A DNA stretch of 64,000 nt from Ottowia sp. Lineage in GTDB: Bacteria; Pseudomonadota; Gammaproteobacteria; Burkholderiales; Burkholderiaceae_C. Every line of letters begins with the position of its first letter. The first letter of the stretch is position 1. Shown in pieces: positions 1 to 10,086 of the stretch. The stretch is from NCBI RefSeq assembly GCF_016703145.1, contig NZ_JADJCO010000002.1:1-64000 (forward strand). The letters are read 5' to 3'. The notes beneath the pieces are model-generated. The model ran no database searches. It had not been told where the DNA came from and saw nothing but the letters and a program-made list of their open reading frames with translations. A program made the translations under genes and the position numbers.

Positions 1-300
1 CTGATCTGCGTGATCTTCCTGTTCCTGTGGCTGACGCGGCGCATCATGCACATCGGCCGCCAGGCGATCGCGCTGGACCGCGTGTTCTCGGGCCTGGTGG
101 CGCAGGGCATCGGCCTGTGGCTGGGCTTCCAGGCCTTCATCAACATCGGCGTGAACCTGGGCGCGCTGCCCACCAAGGGGCTGACGCTGCCGTTCATGAG
201 CTACGGCGGTTCGGCCATCATGGCCAACCTGGTGGCCATCGCCATCGTGCTGCGGGTCGATGTGGAGAACCGCCAGCTCATGCGGGGAGGGCGGGCATGA
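1..300 (+). CDS. ftsW: FtsW, C-terminal end (partial gene)
   Basis: This is the last 99 codons of the SEDS-family peptidoglycan polymerase that works with PBP3 at the septum. The gene is cut by the left edge of the window. The visible part has two hydrophobic segments and the SEDS signature [10 protein letters not shown] (about residues 64-73 of the visible part), which RodA at 21692 also carries in the form LPFVSYGGTA. The stop codon overlaps the start of murG as ATGA, so the two are probably translationally coupled. Its place just before murG is the usual dcw order and separates it from rodA. Identity is secure despite the truncation. Confidence 0.93.
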   Translation: MICVIFLFLWLTRRIMHIGRQAIALDRVFSGLVAQGIGLWLGFQAFINIGVNLGALPTKGLTLPFMSYGGSAIMANLVAIAIVLRVDVENRQLMRGGRA

Positions 301-1370
301 CGCAGAGATGCGCCTTGGTCATGGCTGGGGGCACGGGCGGGCACATCTTCCCGGGCCTCGCCGTCGCCGACGCCCTGCGCGAGCGCGGCTGGCGCGTGCA
401 TTGGCTGGGCGCGCCCGGCAGCATGGAGCAGCAACTGGTGCCGCCGCGCGGCTATCCCTTCGAGGCGGTGGCGTTCGGCGGCGTGCGCGGCAAGGGCGCG
501 CTGACGCTGGCACTGCTGCCGCTGCGCCTGCTGCGGGCCTTCGCGCGGAGCATCGGGGTGATCCGCCGCGTGAAGCCCGACGTGCTGGTGGGCCTGGGCG
601 GCTACATCACCTTCCCCGGCGGACTGATGGGCGTGGCGCTGAACAAGCCGCTGGTGCTGCACGAGCAGAACTCGGTCGCCGGCATGGCCAACAAGGTGCT
701 GGCGGGCATCGCCGACCGCGTCTTCACCGCGTTTCCGGGCGTGCTGCCCAGGGCGCGCCGCGTGCAATGGGTGGGCAACCCGCTGCGCGCGGAGTTCGCC
801 CAATACCCCGAGCCCGCCGCCCGCTTCGCCGGCCGCGGCGGTCCGCTGCGCGTGCTGGTGGTGGGCGGCAGCCTGGGCGCCCAGGCGCTGAACGAGGTGG
901 TGCCGCAGGCGCTGGCGCTGCTGCCGGCAGGCCAGCGCCCGATCGTCACGCACCAGAGCGGCGCCAGGCAGATCGACACCCTGCGCGCCCACTACCGGGC
1001 GGCGGGCGTCGAGGCGACGCTGCTGCCCTTCATCGACGACATGGCGCGCGCCTACGCCGAGGCCGACCTGGTGATCTGCCGCGCCGGCGCGACCACGGTG
1101 ACCGAGATCGCGGCCATCGGCGCTGCGGCGCTGTTCGTGCCCTTCCCGCACGCGGTGGACGACCACCAGACCACCAACGCGCGCTTCCTGGTCGACCAGG
1201 GCGCGGGCTGGCTGATCCCGCAGGGCGAGCTGACGCCCCGCAAATTGATGGAAATGCTACAAAATACAGAGCGACATGCCCTTGTCCAGTGCGGGCAAAA
1301 GGCCAAAAACCTTCAAAAACTGACCGCCACGCGGGAGATCGTCGCCGCCTGCGAGGAGCTGGCCGCATGA
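297..1370 (+). CDS. murG: UDP-GlcNAc:lipid-linked MurNAc-pentapeptide GlcNAc transferase MurG
   Basis: MurG (357 residues) adds GlcNAc to lipid I to form lipid II at the inner face of the cytoplasmic membrane. The N-terminal glycine-rich loop AGGTGGH is at residues 10-16. The GT28 C-terminal domain has [13 protein letters not shown] and [15 protein letters not shown] chose the ATG that overlaps the ftsW stop; longer readings upstream lie in shadow frames. It overlaps murC by four bases. An oddity is that residues about 319-341 are encoded by an AT-rich dispersed repeat (1252-1320), giving a lysine- and glutamine-rich stretch unlike the usual MurG C-terminus. Confidence 0.96.
   Translation: MTQRCALVMAGGTGGHIFPGLAVADALRERGWRVHWLGAPGSMEQQLVPPRGYPFEAVAFGGVRGKGALTLALLPLRLLRAFARSIGVIRRVKPDVLVGLGGYITFPGGLMGVALNKPLVLHEQNSVAGMANKVLAGIADRVFTAFPGVLPRARRVQWVGNPLRAEFAQYPEPAARFAGRGGPLRVLVVGGSLGAQALNEVVPQALALLPAGQRPIVTHQSGARQIDTLRAHYRAAGVEATLLPFIDDMARAYAEADLVICRAGATTVTEIAAIGAAALFVPFPHAVDDHQTTNARFLVDQGAGWLIPQGELTPRKLMEMLQNTERHALVQCGQKAKNLQKLTATREIVAACEELAA
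1252..1320 (+). repeat. Dispersed AT-rich repeat, copy 1 (in frame near the end of murG)
   Basis: AAATGCTACAAAATACAGAGCG, then AGTGCGGGCAAAAGGCCAAAAACCTTCAAAAA. It encodes the lysine- and glutamine-rich segment of MurG. Confidence 0.82.
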
Positions 1371-2785
1371 AGCACGCCATCCGGCACATCCATTTCGTCG
1401 GCCTGGGCGGCGCGGGCATGAGCGGCATCGCCGAGGTGCTGCACAACCTGGGCTACACCATTTCCGGCTCCGACCTGGCCGACAGCGCCGCGCTGCGACG
1501 GCTGCAGGGCCTGGGCATCAAGACGTGCCTGGGCCATACGGCGGCGCACATCGAGGGGGCTGACGCGGTGGTCACCTCCACGGCGGTGCGGGCCGACAAC
1601 CCCGAGGTGCTGGCCGCGCGTGAGAAAAAGATCCCCGTGGTGCCGCGCGCGCTGATGCTGGCCGAGCTGATGCGCCTCAAGCAGGGCATCGCCATCGCGG
1701 GCACGCACGGCAAGACGACCACCACCAGCCTCGTCACCAGCGTGCTGGCCGAGGCAGGGCTGGACCCGACCTTCGTGATCGGCGGCCGCCTGAACAGCGC
1801 GGGCGCCAACGCCAAGCTGGGCAGCGGCGACTACATCGTGGTCGAGGCGGACGAATCCGACGCCTCGTTCTTGAACCTGCTGCCCGTGATGGCTGTCGTC
1901 ACCAACATCGACGCCGACCACATGGAGACCTACGGCCACGACTTCGGCCGGCTCAAGGGCGCGTTCGTGGATTTCCTGCACCGCATGCCGTTCTACGGCA
2001 CGGCCATCCTGTGCATCGACAGCCCCGCCGTGCGCGAGATCGTGCCCAGCGTCACCTGTCCCATCACCAGCTACGGCTTCTCCGAAGGCGCCCAGGTGCG
2101 CGCCATCGGCGTGCGGGCCGATGCCGGGCAGATGCGCTTCACCGTGCAGCGGCGCAACGGCGTCACGCTGCCCGACCTTCAAGTCACGCTCAACCTCGCG
2201 GGCGAGCACAACGTGCTCAACGCGCTGTCGGCCATCGCCGTCGCGGTGGAACTCAACATCCCCGACGACGCCGTGCAGCGCGCGCTGGCGGGGTTCAAGG
2301 GCGTGGGCCGGCGCTTCCAGCACTACGGCGACCTGCCTGCCCAGGGCGGTGGCACGTTCACGGTGATCGACGACTACGGCCACCACCCCGTGGAGATGGC
2401 GGCCACGCTGGCCGCCGCGCGCGGCGCCTTCCCCGGCCGGCGCCTGGTGCTGGCTTTCCAGCCGCACCGCTACAGCCGCACGCGCGACTGCTTCGAGGAT
2501 TTCGTCAAGGTCATCGGCCACGCCGATGCGGTACTGCTGACCGAGGTGTACGCGGCGGGCGAGGCGCCCGTGGTGGCGGCCGATGGCCGCTCGCTGGCGC
2601 GCGCGCTGCGCGTCGCCGGCAGGGTGGAGCCGCTCTTCATCGACAACGTGGCTGACCTGCCGCGGCAGGTCATCGACCAGGCGCGCGATGGCGACGTGGT
2701 GATGTGCATGGGCGCTGGCTCCATCGGTGGCGTGCCGGCAAAAATCGTTGAAATGCTACAAAAAACTGAGCATAATCCCGGCTGA
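1367..2785 (+). CDS. murC: UDP-N-acetylmuramate--L-alanine ligase MurC
   Basis: MurC (472 residues) attaches L-alanine to UDP-MurNAc with ATP, the first step of peptide stem assembly in the cytoplasm. The N-terminal Rossmann-like domain has [16 protein letters not shown] near residue 10. The Mur ligase P-loop GTHGKTTTT is near residues 112-120. The ligase C-terminal domain includes [14 protein letters not shown] and [10 protein letters not shown]. The ATG overlaps the murG stop. The last residues before the stop ([11 protein letters not shown]) come from a truncated copy of the same AT-rich repeat that lies in murG. Confidence 0.96.
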   Translation: MKHAIRHIHFVGLGGAGMSGIAEVLHNLGYTISGSDLADSAALRRLQGLGIKTCLGHTAAHIEGADAVVTSTAVRADNPEVLAAREKKIPVVPRALMLAELMRLKQGIAIAGTHGKTTTTSLVTSVLAEAGLDPTFVIGGRLNSAGANAKLGSGDYIVVEADESDASFLNLLPVMAVVTNIDADHMETYGHDFGRLKGAFVDFLHRMPFYGTAILCIDSPAVREIVPSVTCPITSYGFSEGAQVRAIGVRADAGQMRFTVQRRNGVTLPDLQVTLNLAGEHNVLNALSAIAVAVELNIPDDAVQRALAGFKGVGRRFQHYGDLPAQGGGTFTVIDDYGHHPVEMAATLAAARGAFPGRRLVLAFQPHRYSRTRDCFEDFVKVIGHADAVLLTEVYAAGEAPVVAADGRSLARALRVAGRVEPLFIDNVADLPRQVIDQARDGDVVMCMGAGSIGGVPAKIVEMLQKTEHNPG

Positions 2786-2788
2786 ATC
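2751..2788 (+). repeat. Dispersed AT-rich repeat, copy 2 (truncated, end of murC)
   Basis: AAATGCTACAAAAAACTGAGC, then CCCGGCTGAATC. Only the first block is present. It contains the murC stop codon and the last five codons. Confidence 0.7.
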
Positions 2789-2795
2789 ATTCACC

Positions 2796-3773
2796 ATGCA
2801 GCAACAAAGCGTTCAATTCGGAAAAGTCGCCGTCCTGATGGGGGGGCAGTCGGCCGAGCGCGAGGTGTCGCTGATGTCCGGCCAGGGCGTGCTGGCCGCC
2901 TTGCGCGCGTGCGGCGTCGATGCGCACGCCTTCGATCCGGCCGCGCAGCCGTTGGACGAGCTGAGGCGCCAGGGCTTCGCGCGCTGCTTCATCGTGCTGC
3001 ATGGCCGCCATGGCGAGGACGGCACGGTGCAGGGCGCGCTGGAACTGCTGGGCATTCCCTACACCGGCTCGGGCGTCATGGCCTCCAGCGTGGCGATGGA
3101 CAAGGTGATGACCAAGCGCCTCTGGCAGGCCGACGGCCTGCCCACGCCGAGGTACGTGCGCCTGGCCTTTGACCAGCAGTCGCCCGAGCAGGTGCGCGTC
3201 GTGCCCGACGTGCTGGGTCTGCCGCTGATCGTCAAGCCGCCGCGCGAGGGCTCGTCCATCGGCGTGACCAAGGTGCGCGGCCATTCGGAGATGCAGGACG
3301 CGGTGAAGCTGTCGGCGCGCTACGACGCCGACGTGCTGTGCGAGGAGTTCATCGAAGGCGAGGAAGTGACCTGCGCCGTCCTCGGCAGCGGCCTCGATGC
3401 GGTCGCCCTGCCGGTGGTGCGCATCGCCGCGCCCGAGGGCGCCTACGACTACCAGAACAAGTATTTCACCGACGACGTGAAGTACCACTGCCCGGCCGGC
3501 CTGCCGGACGCGCTGGAGCAGGAGATCCGCCGCCTCACCCTGGCGGCGTACCACACGCTGGGCTGCCGCGGTTGGGGCCGGGCCGACCTGATGGTCCGCG
3601 CGGCTGACCGCAAGCCCTTCCTGCTGGAGATGAACACCTCGCCCGGCATGACCTCGCACTCGCTGGTGCCCATGTCGGCGCGCGCCGCCGGCATGGACTA
3701 CGAGGAGCTGTGCCTGCGCGTGCTGGCGGCCGCCGCGCTCGACTGCGCGCCAGCAGGGGGCGCGTGCGCATGA
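2796..3773 (+). CDS. ddl: D-alanine--D-alanine ligase
   Basis: An ATP-grasp ligase of 325 residues that joins two D-alanines for the pentapeptide terminus; in the dcw cluster this is the DdlB type. The N-terminus [20 protein letters not shown] is the family start signature. GSSIGVTKV and [15 protein letters not shown] are ATP-grasp segments, and [15 protein letters not shown] near the C-terminus holds the metal- and substrate-binding residues. The ATG at 2796 is chosen because the conserved N-terminus follows it closely. It lies 10 bases after the murC stop, and its own stop overlaps ftsQ by four bases (ATGA). Confidence 0.96.
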   Translation: MQQQSVQFGKVAVLMGGQSAEREVSLMSGQGVLAALRACGVDAHAFDPAAQPLDELRRQGFARCFIVLHGRHGEDGTVQGALELLGIPYTGSGVMASSVAMDKVMTKRLWQADGLPTPRYVRLAFDQQSPEQVRVVPDVLGLPLIVKPPREGSSIGVTKVRGHSEMQDAVKLSARYDADVLCEEFIEGEEVTCAVLGSGLDAVALPVVRIAAPEGAYDYQNKYFTDDVKYHCPAGLPDALEQEIRRLTLAAYHTLGCRGWGRADLMVRAADRKPFLLEMNTSPGMTSHSLVPMSARAAGMDYEELCLRVLAAAALDCAPAGGACA

Positions 3774-4555
3774 ACGCCGCCCTGCCGCTGCCGATGGACG
3801 TCAGGCTGATGAACCTGACCACGGCCCTGCTCGCGTGCGGCCTGCTGCTGGCCTGCGCCGCCGCGGCGCTGGGGTGGGCGCTGCGCAGCCCCACCTTCGC
3901 CATCGAACAGATCACGGTCACCGGCGACACCGCGCACAACAGCGCCGCCAGCCTGCGCGCGGGCGTGGCGCCGCGGCTGTCGGGTAACTTCTTCACGCTC
4001 GACCTGGCGGCGACGCAGGCGGCCTTCCAGTCCGTGCCCTGGGTTCGCCACGCCGCGGTGCAGCGCGAGTTCCCGAACCGGCTGACCGTGCGCCTGCAGG
4101 AGCACGTGCCCGTGGCACGCTGGGGCGACGACGACACGCACCTGGTCAACGACGCCGGCGAGGTGTTCGAGGTCGGCGGCGCCGACGAGGACGACGACGG
4201 CATGCCCACGCTCATCGGGCCGGACGGCCAGGCGGCCCAGGTGCTGGCGATGCACCGGCTGCTGGATCCGCTGGTCAGGCCCCTGGACCGGCGCATCGCG
4301 CAGCTGCAGCTGCAGTCGCGCGGCCACTGGCGCGCCGAGATGGACCAGGGCGGGGTGATCGAACTGGGTCAGGGCGCGCCGGAGGAACTGGCCGCCCGCC
4401 TGACGCAATTCGTGGGGACGGTGAGGGAGGTGGCGGCGCGGCACCAGCGTGCGGTGGACGCCCTCGAATCGGCCGACCTGCGTCACGCCGGCGGCTACGC
4501 GCTGCGCCTGCGCGGCGTGAGCACGATGCGCGCCGACGGCGCGGCCCAGCGCTGA
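3770..4555 (+). CDS. ftsQ: Cell division protein FtsQ
   Basis: FtsQ (261 residues) is a bitopic inner-membrane protein that links early and late divisome proteins through FtsB and FtsL. A short cytoplasmic N-terminus is followed by one membrane segment at about residues 16-38, then the periplasmic POTRA domain starting at [11 protein letters not shown]. The beta domain contains [20 protein letters not shown], typical of the family. An internal acidic stretch (GGADEDDDG) lies in the loop where members vary. The ATG overlaps the ddl stop, so it belongs to the same operon. The identification rests on order and topology as well as sequence. Confidence 0.93.
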   Translation: MNAALPLPMDVRLMNLTTALLACGLLLACAAAALGWALRSPTFAIEQITVTGDTAHNSAASLRAGVAPRLSGNFFTLDLAATQAAFQSVPWVRHAAVQREFPNRLTVRLQEHVPVARWGDDDTHLVNDAGEVFEVGGADEDDDGMPTLIGPDGQAAQVLAMHRLLDPLVRPLDRRIAQLQLQSRGHWRAEMDQGGVIELGQGAPEELAARLTQFVGTVREVAARHQRAVDALESADLRHAGGYALRLRGVSTMRADGAAQR

Positions 4556-4593
4556 CCCCGCAACGAGAAGAACACAGAGCGACTGGTGACCCA

Positions 4594-5823
4594 ATGGCAA
4601 AAGAGTACAAGGATCTGATCGTCGGGCTCGATATCGGCACCGCCAAGATCATGGTGGTGGTCGGCGAAGTGCTGCCCGGCGGCGACCTGAAGCTCGCTGG
4701 ACTGGGGATCGCGCCCAGCAACGGCCTGAAGCGCGGCGTGGTCGTCAACATCGACGCCACCGTGGCCAGCATCCAGCAGGCGCTGAAGGAAGCCGAGCTG
4801 ATGGCCGATTGCAAGATCGGCCGCGTCTACACCGGCATCACGGGCAGCCACATCCGCGGCATCAATTCCAGCGGCATGGTGGCGGTCAAGGACAAGGAGG
4901 TCTCGCCCGCCGACGTCACGCGCGTGGTCGAGACCGCCAAGGCCATCAACATCTCCAGCGACCAGCGCCTGCTGCTGGTCGAGCCGCAGGAGTTCGTCAT
5001 CGACGGCCAGGACGTGCGCGAGCCCGTGGGCATGAGCGGCATGCGCCTGGAGGCCAAGGTCCACATCGTGACCGGGGCCCAGAGCGCGGCCGAGAACATC
5101 ATCAAGTGCGTGCGCCGCTGCGGCCTCGACGTCGATCAACTGCTGCTCAACCCGCTGGCCTCCAGCCAGGCGGTGCTGACCGACGACGAACGCGAACTGG
5201 GCGTGGCCTGCGTGGACATTGGCGCCGGCACCACCGACGTGGCCATCTTCACCGGCGGCTCGATCCGCCACACGGCGGTGATCCCGATCGCGGGCGACCT
5301 CATCACCAGCGACATCGCCATGGCGCTGCGCACCCCGACCATGGACGCCGAGGACATCAAGGTCGCCAACGGCTGCGCCAAGCAGTTGCTGGCCGACGCC
5401 GACACCCAGGTCGAGGTGCCCGGCCTGGGCGACCGCACGCCGCGCATGCTGTCCAGGCAGGCGCTGGCCGGCGTGATCGAGCCGCGCGTGGAGGAGATCT
5501 TCTCGCTGGTGCAGCAGGTGATCCGCGAGTCGGGCTACGAGGAGGTGCTGTCCTCCGGCGTGGTGCTGACCGGCGGCAGCGCGGTGATGGCGGGCATGGT
5601 CGAGCTGGGCGAGGACATCTTTCTCAAGCCCGTGCGGCGCGGCGTGCCCAAGTACTCGCGTGCCCTGTCCGACATGGTGGCGCAGCCGCGCGCCGCTACC
5701 GTGATGGGGCTGATGGAAGAGGCGCGCCAGGCGCGGCTGCGCGGCTTCAAGGTGGCGCAGAAGACCAGCGGCGTGAAGTCGGCGTTCGGCCGCTTCAAGG
5801 ATTTCATCGTCGGGAACTTCTGA
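4594..5823 (+). CDS. ftsA: Cell division protein FtsA
   Basis: FtsA (409 residues) is the actin-like ATPase that tethers FtsZ filaments to the membrane. Phosphate-1 loop GLDIGTAKI lies near residues 11-19, and phosphate-2 CVDIGAGTTDVAIF in the middle. The 1C (SHS2) domain is between them. The extreme C-terminus FGRFKDFIVGNF is the expected amphipathic membrane-targeting helix. It starts 38 bases after ftsQ and is followed by a 156-base gap before ftsZ. Confidence 0.97.
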   Translation: MAKEYKDLIVGLDIGTAKIMVVVGEVLPGGDLKLAGLGIAPSNGLKRGVVVNIDATVASIQQALKEAELMADCKIGRVYTGITGSHIRGINSSGMVAVKDKEVSPADVTRVVETAKAINISSDQRLLLVEPQEFVIDGQDVREPVGMSGMRLEAKVHIVTGAQSAAENIIKCVRRCGLDVDQLLLNPLASSQAVLTDDERELGVACVDIGAGTTDVAIFTGGSIRHTAVIPIAGDLITSDIAMALRTPTMDAEDIKVANGCAKQLLADADTQVEVPGLGDRTPRMLSRQALAGVIEPRVEEIFSLVQQVIRESGYEEVLSSGVVLTGGSAVMAGMVELGEDIFLKPVRRGVPKYSRALSDMVAQPRAATVMGLMEEARQARLRGFKVAQKTSGVKSAFGRFKDFIVGNF

Positions 5824-5979
5824 CCATGTCCCTGCCCACCCTCTACGCCCTCGTCCGCCCGATACCGCCGCCTGGCCCGTTACCGGGCCGCCTTCATGAG
5901 GCGGCGCCTCGGGCCATGCTTTCACGAATACCAAGAACCGTTCCATCCAAGGCAACTGCAGGCAAACCAGGAGTACATC

Positions 5980-7200
5980 ATGAGCATCGAGATGATTGAG
6001 ACAGAGGCATTCAACTCCGGCACCCACATCAAGGTGATCGGCGTGGGCGGCGGCGGCAGCAATGCGGTCGACCACATGATCGCCCGCCACGTGCAGGGCG
6101 TGGAGTTCATCTGCGCCAACACCGATGCGCAGGCCCTCACCCGCACCCAGGCGGCGTCGGCGATCCAGCTCGGCACCACCGGCCTGGGCGCCGGCAGCAA
6201 GCCCGACAAGGGCCGCGAGGCCGCCGAGGCCGCCGCCGACGACATCCGCCAGGCCATCCGCGGCGCGCACATGCTGTTCATCACCGCCGGCATGGGCGGT
6301 GGCACCGGCACTGGCGCCGCGCCGGTGATCGCGCGCATCGCCAAGGACATGGGCATCCTCACCGTCGGCGTGGTCACCAAGCCCTTCGACTGGGAGGGCG
6401 GGCGCCGCATCACCAACGCCGAGGCCGGCCTGGCCGAGCTGGAGGCCAACGTCGATTCGCTGATCGTGGTGCTGAACGAGAAGCTGCTGGAGGTGCTGGG
6501 CGACGAGATCACGCAGGAAGAGGCGTTCGCCCATGCCAACGACGTGCTCAAGAACGCCGTCGGCGGCATCGCCGAGATCATCAACGAGTACGGCCACGTC
6601 AACGTCGACTTCGAGGACGTGCGCACCGTGATGGGCGAGCCCGGCAAGGCCATGATGGGCACCGCCGCCGCCAACGGCCCCGACCGCGCCCGCATCGCCG
6701 CCGAGCAGGCCGTGGCCTGCCCGCTGCTGGAAGGCATCGACCTGTCGGGCGCCAAGGGCGTGCTGGTGCTGGTCACGGCCGCCAAGGGCTCGCTCAGGCT
6801 GAGCGAGTCGAAGGAAGCCATGAACACCATCCGCGCCTACGCCTCGCCCGACGCGCACGTGATCTACGGCGCCGCCTACGACGACACGCTGGGTGACAGC
6901 ATCCGTGTCACCGTGGTGGCCACGGGTCTGTCGCGCCAGGGCGTGCGCCGCCAGCCGATCACCGTGGTGGTGGGCGGCCTTCGCACCGGCACCGACAACG
7001 TGCCCTTCGCCGTGTCCGCGATGAACCACGCGGTCGCCGGCCACGGCGGCGCCGGCGCGGGGCCGGACTACGGCAACATGGCCGTGCCCAGCGTGTGGCG
7101 CACCAACCGCACCCAGGCCGCGGCCAAGGTGGATGCGCTGTCCTCGGGCGGCATGGACGACTTCGAGATCCCGGCATTCCTGCGCAAGCAAGCGGACTGA
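5980..7200 (+). CDS. ftsZ: Cell division protein FtsZ
   Basis: FtsZ (406 residues) is the tubulin-like GTPase that forms the Z ring. [18 protein letters not shown] lies near the N-terminus. The tubulin signature [11 protein letters not shown] is at about residues 106-116, and the T7 loop [11 protein letters not shown] follows. The C-terminal linker leads to the conserved peptide [14 protein letters not shown], which binds FtsA and other partners. The start is set by the good ribosome site CAGGAG 6 bases upstream of ATG 5980; an upstream reading from 5896 has no such support. Positions 5824-5979 hold no other gene. Confidence 0.97.
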   Translation: MSIEMIETEAFNSGTHIKVIGVGGGGSNAVDHMIARHVQGVEFICANTDAQALTRTQAASAIQLGTTGLGAGSKPDKGREAAEAAADDIRQAIRGAHMLFITAGMGGGTGTGAAPVIARIAKDMGILTVGVVTKPFDWEGGRRITNAEAGLAELEANVDSLIVVLNEKLLEVLGDEITQEEAFAHANDVLKNAVGGIAEIINEYGHVNVDFEDVRTVMGEPGKAMMGTAAANGPDRARIAAEQAVACPLLEGIDLSGAKGVLVLVTAAKGSLRLSESKEAMNTIRAYASPDAHVIYGAAYDDTLGDSIRVTVVATGLSRQGVRRQPITVVVGGLRTGTDNVPFAVSAMNHAVAGHGGAGAGPDYGNMAVPSVWRTNRTQAAAKVDALSSGGMDDFEIPAFLRKQAD

Positions 7201-7225
7201 CGTCCGGCCCCAGGCTCCATTCGCT

Positions 7226-7242
7226 GCCCGGCCGAGCCGGGC
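7226..7242. other. GC-rich hairpin after ftsZ
   Basis: A perfect 7-bp inverted repeat (GCCCGGC, 3-base loop CGA, GCCGGGC) starts 25 bases after the ftsZ stop. There is no T tract, so it is not a standard intrinsic terminator. It may attenuate or protect the message between ftsZ and lpxC. The rest of 7201-7351 shows only a -10-like box. Confidence 0.3.
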
Positions 7243-7337
7243 CGCGGCGGTCGCTGGCGTGGCCTGCTTCGAGGCCTTTGGTTTCTTTCGGTTCGGTGCG
7301 CCGCGGAGGGTGGCGGGCACCCGCGGGAGGGAAAACC

Positions 7338-7343
7338 TAAAAT
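7338..7343 (+). promoter_or_regulatory. Candidate -10 box close to the lpxC start
   Basis: TAAAAT lies only 8 bases before the lpxC ATG, and no good -35 is visible at the right distance. If used, transcription would begin at or next to the start codon. Several other genes here show the same arrangement. Confidence 0.3.
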
Positions 7344-7351
7344 GCGGGGCT

Positions 7352-8275
7352 ATGCTTTCGCAACGCACTCTGAAGTCGCTCACGCGCGCCGTCGGCGTCG
7401 GCCTGCACAGCGGTGAGCGGGTCGAGTTGACGCTGCGGCCCGCGCTGCCGGACACCGGCATCGTGTTCCGCCGCATCGACCTGCCCGAGCCGGTCGACAT
7501 TCCCGTCGGCGCGCTGTCGGTCACCGACACGCGGCTGGCCTCCACCCTGTCGGCGGGCGATGCCAAGGTGCGCACGGTGGAGCACCTCATGTCGGCCTGC
7601 GCCGGCCTGGGGCTGGACAACCTGTACATCGACATCACGGCCGAGGAAGTGCCCATCCTCGACGGCTCGGCCTCGTCCTTCGTCTACCTGCTGCAGAGCG
7701 CCGGCATCGAGTTGCAGAACGCGCCTCGCAAGTTCCTGCGGATCACCCAGCCCGTCGAGGTGCGCGAAGGCGAGGGCGACCAGCTCAAGTGGGCGCTTCT
7801 CATGCCGCACCACGGCTTCACGCTCAGCTTCGAGATCGACTTCCAGCACCCGGCGGTCGATTCCACCGGGCAGCGCGTCGAGTTCGACATGGGCTCGGGC
7901 CGCTACAGCCGCGACATCGCCCGCGCCCGCACCTTCGCCTTCAGCAAGGACGTGGAGATGATGCGCGCCAACGGCCTGGCCCTGGGCGGCGGGCTGGACA
8001 ACGCTATCGTCATGGACGACACCAAGGTGCTCAACGCCGACGGCCTGCGCTACGCCGAGGAGTTCGCCAAGCACAAGATCCTGGACGCCATCGGCGACCT
8101 GTACTGCGTGGGTCGGCCCATGCTGGCCGCCTACAGCGCCTTCCGCTCCGGCCACGCGCTCAACAACCGGCTGCTGCGCGAGCTGCTGGCCCGGCCCGAC
8201 GCCTACGAGCTGGTCACCTTCGAGGACGAGCGGCAGGCGCCCACCGGCTTCGCGCAACTGGCGCGCGCCTGGTAG
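7352..8275 (+). CDS. lpxC: UDP-3-O-acyl-N-acetylglucosamine deacetylase LpxC
   Basis: LpxC (307 residues) is the zinc hydrolase that commits UDP-GlcNAc to lipid A synthesis in the cytoplasm. The zinc and catalytic motifs are [10 protein letters not shown] and [14 protein letters not shown], followed by [13 protein letters not shown] near residue 270. The opening [18 protein letters not shown] is the family N-terminus and fixes ATG 7352; an ATG at 7342 is in another frame. It stands 151 bases after ftsZ and may have its own promoter. Its place at the end of the dcw cluster is normal for proteobacteria. Confidence 0.97.
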   Translation: MLSQRTLKSLTRAVGVGLHSGERVELTLRPALPDTGIVFRRIDLPEPVDIPVGALSVTDTRLASTLSAGDAKVRTVEHLMSACAGLGLDNLYIDITAEEVPILDGSASSFVYLLQSAGIELQNAPRKFLRITQPVEVREGEGDQLKWALLMPHHGFTLSFEIDFQHPAVDSTGQRVEFDMGSGRYSRDIARARTFAFSKDVEMMRANGLALGGGLDNAIVMDDTKVLNADGLRYAEEFAKHKILDAIGDLYCVGRPMLAAYSAFRSGHALNNRLLRELLARPDAYELVTFEDERQAPTGFAQLARAW

Positions 8276-8297
8276 CGCCCGGGGCAGGCGGGGCGCC

Positions 8298-8474
8298 ATG
8301 CTGCTGTTCCGCTGGCTGATCCTGCTGTGCCTGCTGGCGGCCGGCGTCAGCTTTGCCTTCTACGCCGCCACCGGCCAGCCGCGCTACCGGCACTTCGGCT
8401 GGGTCGTGCTCAAGTGGACGATCCTGGCGGCGCTGGGCTTCTTCGCGGTGCTGATCGCCGAGCGGGTGCTCTGA
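8298..8474 (+). CDS. Small two-helix membrane protein, 58 residues
   Basis: A short open frame with ATG 22 bases after lpxC. It encodes 58 residues with two hydrophobic segments (about 2-22 and 34-54) joined by a short polar loop containing GQPRYRHFG. High-GC codon use like the neighbours, and the close spacing downstream of lpxC, suggest a real gene transcribed with it. I recognise no domain and assign no function; a small inner-membrane protein is the only inference. The dispersed repeat at 8477 begins straight after its stop codon. Confidence 0.6.
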   Translation: MLLFRWLILLCLLAAGVSFAFYAATGQPRYRHFGWVVLKWTILAALGFFAVLIAERVL

Positions 8475-8476
8475 GG

Positions 8477-8539
8477 TTGATGCAAAAATAATAGCTAATT
8501 CCGAAGTAATGGCGCGGTCTTGAGGCCAATTTGGTTCTG
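8477..8539 (+). repeat. Dispersed AT-rich repeat, copy 3 (intergenic)
   Basis: Matches the family pattern: core AATAATAGCT, then GGCGCGGTCTTGAGGCC and AATTTGG. It fills most of the gap between the small lpxC-linked gene and the stop of the aldehyde dehydrogenase gene. Confidence 0.8.
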
Positions 8540-8567
8540 CCCGTGACGGTCGGCGGCCGGTGCGCGA

Positions 8568-10016
8568 TCAGGCCAGCGTGTAGGCTGTCTTGACGGTGGT
8601 GAAGAACTCCTGGGCATAGCGTCCCTGCTCGCGCGGCCCGTAGCTGGAGCCCTTGCGCCCCCCAAAAGGCACGTGGTAGTCCACCCCCGCCGTCGGCAGG
8701 TTCACCATCACCATGCCCGCCTGCGCATGGCGCTTGAAGTGCGTGGCGTACTTCAGGCTCGTCGTGGCAATGCCCGCGGAGAGGCCGAACTCCGTGTCAT
8801 TGGCCACGTGCAGCGCCTCCTCGTAGTCCTTCACGCGGATCACGCTGGCCACCGGCCCGAAGATCTCCTCGCGGTTGATGCGCATGGCCGGCACGGTATC
8901 GGCAAACAGCGCCGGCGCCATGAAGTAACCCTCATGGCCGCTGCCCGTGTGGCAGGCGATGCGGCTGCCGCCGCTGACCAGGTTGCCACCCTCGGCCTTG
9001 CCGATCTCCACATAAGAGAGGTCTTGCTCCAGTTGCCCCTGGCTGACCACCGGCCCCATGTCCGTGCCAGCGGCCAGCGCCGCCCCGACCTTGATGGCCT
9101 CGATGCGAACCTTCAGCGCTTCGACGAATGCGGGATAGATCTTGTCGGTGACGATGATGCGGCTCGACGCCGTGCAGCGCTGGCCCGTGGAATAGAAGCA
9201 GCTTTGCGCGCTCAGTTCCACGGCCTGCTTCAAATCGGCATCGTCCAGCACCACCTGCGGGTTCTTGCCGCCCATCTCCAACTGCACCTTCTTGCCCGAT
9301 GCCACGCAGGCCGCAGCAATCCCCCGGCCCACACCCACCGAGCCGGTGAAGCTGATCGCCGCCACGCCGGGGTGGTTGACCAGCGCTTCGCCGATCACAC
9401 GCCCCCGGCCCATGACCAGGTTGAACACGCCGGCAGGGATCCCGCTGCGGTGGATGATGTCCGCCAGCGCCCAGGCGCTGCCCGGCACCAGGTCGGCCGG
9501 CTTGATGACCACGCAGTTGCCGAAGGCCAGCGCCGGGGCGATCTTCCAGGCTGGAATGGCGATGGGGAAGTTCCAGGGCGTGATCAGGCCCACCACGCCG
9601 ATGGGCTCGCGCGTGACCTCCACGCCGATGCCGGGGCGTACCGACGGAACCGTCTCGCCCGCCAGGCGCAGGCATTCGCCGGCGAAGAACTTGAAGATCT
9701 GCCCGGCGCGCATGACTTCGCCAATGGCCTCGGCGCGCACCTTGCCTTCTTCACGCGCCAGCAGCTCCCCGAGTTCCTCCCTGCGAGCCAGGATTTCGGT
9801 GCCGATCTTGTCCAGCGCATCGGAGCGCGCCTGGATGCCGGAGGTGCTCCACGCAGGGAAAGCGGCCTTCGCGGCGGCCACGGCGGCATCCACGTCGGCA
9901 GCATCGCCCTGGACGTATTCGCCCACGACATCGGACAGGTCGCTGGGGTTGAGGTTGGGGGCGTAGGCCTTGCCAGGCACCCACTGACCGTTGATGAGGT
10001 TGTCGTGTTGTGTCAT
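8568..10016 (-). CDS. NAD(P)-dependent aldehyde dehydrogenase, probable 2-oxoglutarate semialdehyde dehydrogenase
   Basis: A full-length aldehyde dehydrogenase of 482 residues. The oxyanion and cofactor region is VGLITPWNFPIAIPAWK, the catalytic glutamate is in LEMGGKNP, the nucleophile cysteine in GQRCTASS, and EEIFGPVASV is near the C-terminus. With the DapA-family and GarD/UxaA-family dehydratases upstream, the likely substrate is 2-oxoglutarate semialdehyde (2,5-dioxopentanoate), giving 2-oxoglutarate. Substrate is inferred from neighbours, not from the protein alone. It is the last gene of a leftward operon and is separated from the next gene only by a repeat copy (10017-10084). Confidence 0.88.
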   Translation of the reverse strand: MTQHDNLINGQWVPGKAYAPNLNPSDLSDVVGEYVQGDAADVDAAVAAAKAAFPAWSTSGIQARSDALDKIGTEILARREELGELLAREEGKVRAEAIGEVMRAGQIFKFFAGECLRLAGETVPSVRPGIGVEVTREPIGVVGLITPWNFPIAIPAWKIAPALAFGNCVVIKPADLVPGSAWALADIIHRSGIPAGVFNLVMGRGRVIGEALVNHPGVAAISFTGSVGVGRGIAAACVASGKKVQLEMGGKNPQVVLDDADLKQAVELSAQSCFYSTGQRCTASSRIIVTDKIYPAFVEALKVRIEAIKVGAALAAGTDMGPVVSQGQLEQDLSYVEIGKAEGGNLVSGGSRIACHTGSGHEGYFMAPALFADTVPAMRINREEIFGPVASVIRVKDYEEALHVANDTEFGLSAGIATTSLKYATHFKRHAQAGMVMVNLPTAGVDYHVPFGGRKGSSYGPREQGRYAQEFFTTVKTAYTLA

Positions 10017-10084
10017 TTGCTACTAAATTAATAGCTGTAAGCTATTTATGCACAAGGGCTGGATGCCAATTTGGCTTGAAAAAT
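10017..10084 (+). repeat. Dispersed AT-rich repeat, copy 4 (fills the gap)
   Basis: One of the clearest copies: TGCTACTAAATTAATAGCT, then GGGCTGGATGCC and AATTTGGCTTGAAA. It has a short internal hairpin AATAGCT-GTA-AGCTATT. It occupies the whole space between two genes of the sugar-acid operon, so it is probably transcribed. Confidence 0.92.
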
Positions 10085-10086
10085 AT

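Noticed and set aside
4495..7656. A very long antisense open frame across ftsA, ftsZ and lpxC.
   Set aside because: It is the antisense of well-identified genes; its codons are forced by their GC-rich third positions and its translation (His/Gly/Ala-rich) matches no family.
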